Shown: positions 63,784-64,000 of the stretch, piece by piece | How the letters are laid out: each line of letters opens with the position of its first letter | Numbering within the stretch: position 1 is the first letter of the stretch | Assembly: GCF_010183535.1 (NCBI RefSeq) | Contig: NC_071332.1 | Coordinates: forward strand, 18,600,001 to 18,664,000 | Source of the DNA: Caenorhabditis remanei | Taxonomy: Eukaryota; Nematoda; Chromadorea; Rhabditida; Rhabditidae | Direction of reading: 5' to 3' | DNA length: 64,000 nt | Made by a program: the position numbers and the translations under genes | The notes under the pieces: generated by a model | What the model saw: the letters and a program-made list of their open reading frames with translations, nothing else | The model's database searches: none | Told to the model about the DNA's origin: nothing

Positions 63784-64000
63784 GTAGAAACTTCTGTTTC
63801 GTATATTATGAATTGAAATTTTTGTGTGCAAGGAAAGAGCCTCCCGCCCCCTCGTGACGGCTACGCCTACTCCCATTTCAAAATGGTGTTCTGGAATGAC
63901 GAGCGCTCTTTGCACTGAGAAGTGTGAATTGATAATACGGTTCCTTTTTCAGAATTGCACTCTCTCTTCTTTCCAAACGTGCCAGAATGTTCTTGAAACT
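63700..64000 (+). CDS. F-box/FBA_2 protein, 5' part only
   Basis: Exon 1 63700-63779 (MTTAFPLLRLPYLVLMPVLE) and the start of exon 2 at 63,953 (IALSLLSKRARMFLK), cut by the window end. The intron is 173 bp, longer than the usual 45-55 bp, and contains a CTCCCGCCCCCTCGTGACGG stretch that looks like an inserted repeat fragment. Confidence 0.8.

Overview
The window is nematode DNA, almost certainly a chromosome arm of a Caenorhabditis species. The evidence is AT-rich sequence, introns of about 45-60 bp with TTTCAG acceptors, and dense arrays of three families expanded in that genus: F-box genes with an FBA_2-type C-terminus, F-box/FTH-type genes, and srw chemoreceptors. The species cannot be named from the sequence alone.

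Layout. (1) 1-11.4 kb: seven F-box/FBA_2 genes. Six read as intact two-exon genes and one is cut by the window edge. Part of the block is a mirror-image duplication centred near 5.8 kb. (2) 11.4-14.2 kb: gene-poor sequence with an orphan exon and repeat fragments. (3) 14,249-34,219: a complete Maverick/Polinton, 19,971 bp, with about 41-bp terminal inverted repeats and a perfect 6-bp target-site duplication (GCCGTT). Its minus strand carries a MYT1-type zinc-finger gene, an adenain-like protease, a double-jelly-roll major capsid protein, a basic core-like protein, a penton-like minor capsid protein, a DDE integrase with chromodomain, a packaging ATPase and a 17-exon protein-primed DNA polymerase B. 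Its plus strand carries three small unknown genes and a six-exon PIF1-type helicase. Every reading frame I followed is open, so the element looks young. (4) 34.5-37.6 kb: two truncated F-box/FTH-type genes. (5) 38.9-42.1 kb: a foldback element split by a 1.24-kb insertion. (6) 42.4-50.5 kb: an intact srw receptor gene and its inverted duplicate. The duplicate is broken by a 4.28-kb tandem Helitron that itself contains a 1.06-kb element with terminal inverted repeats. (7) 50.5-51.6 kb: a small coiled-coil gene split by a 340-bp hAT-like MITE, and a second MITE. (8) 52-64 kb: a second F-box/FBA_2 array with four intact genes, three pseudogenes and a gene cut by the right edge.

How the parts work together. 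The F-box proteins are expected to be substrate adaptors of SCF ubiquitin ligases. Nearly every copy carries the same 24-bp element 40-80 bp upstream of its ATG (two GCGTCGCGGTC sites 13 bp apart), which suggests shared control. The Maverick encodes a virus-like replication and packaging module: PolB and perhaps PIF1 for replication, integrase for insertion, ATPase, protease and capsid proteins for particle formation. I found no envelope or fusogen gene. The surrounding MITEs, Helitron and TA-flanked elements record repeated transposition into the gene clusters.
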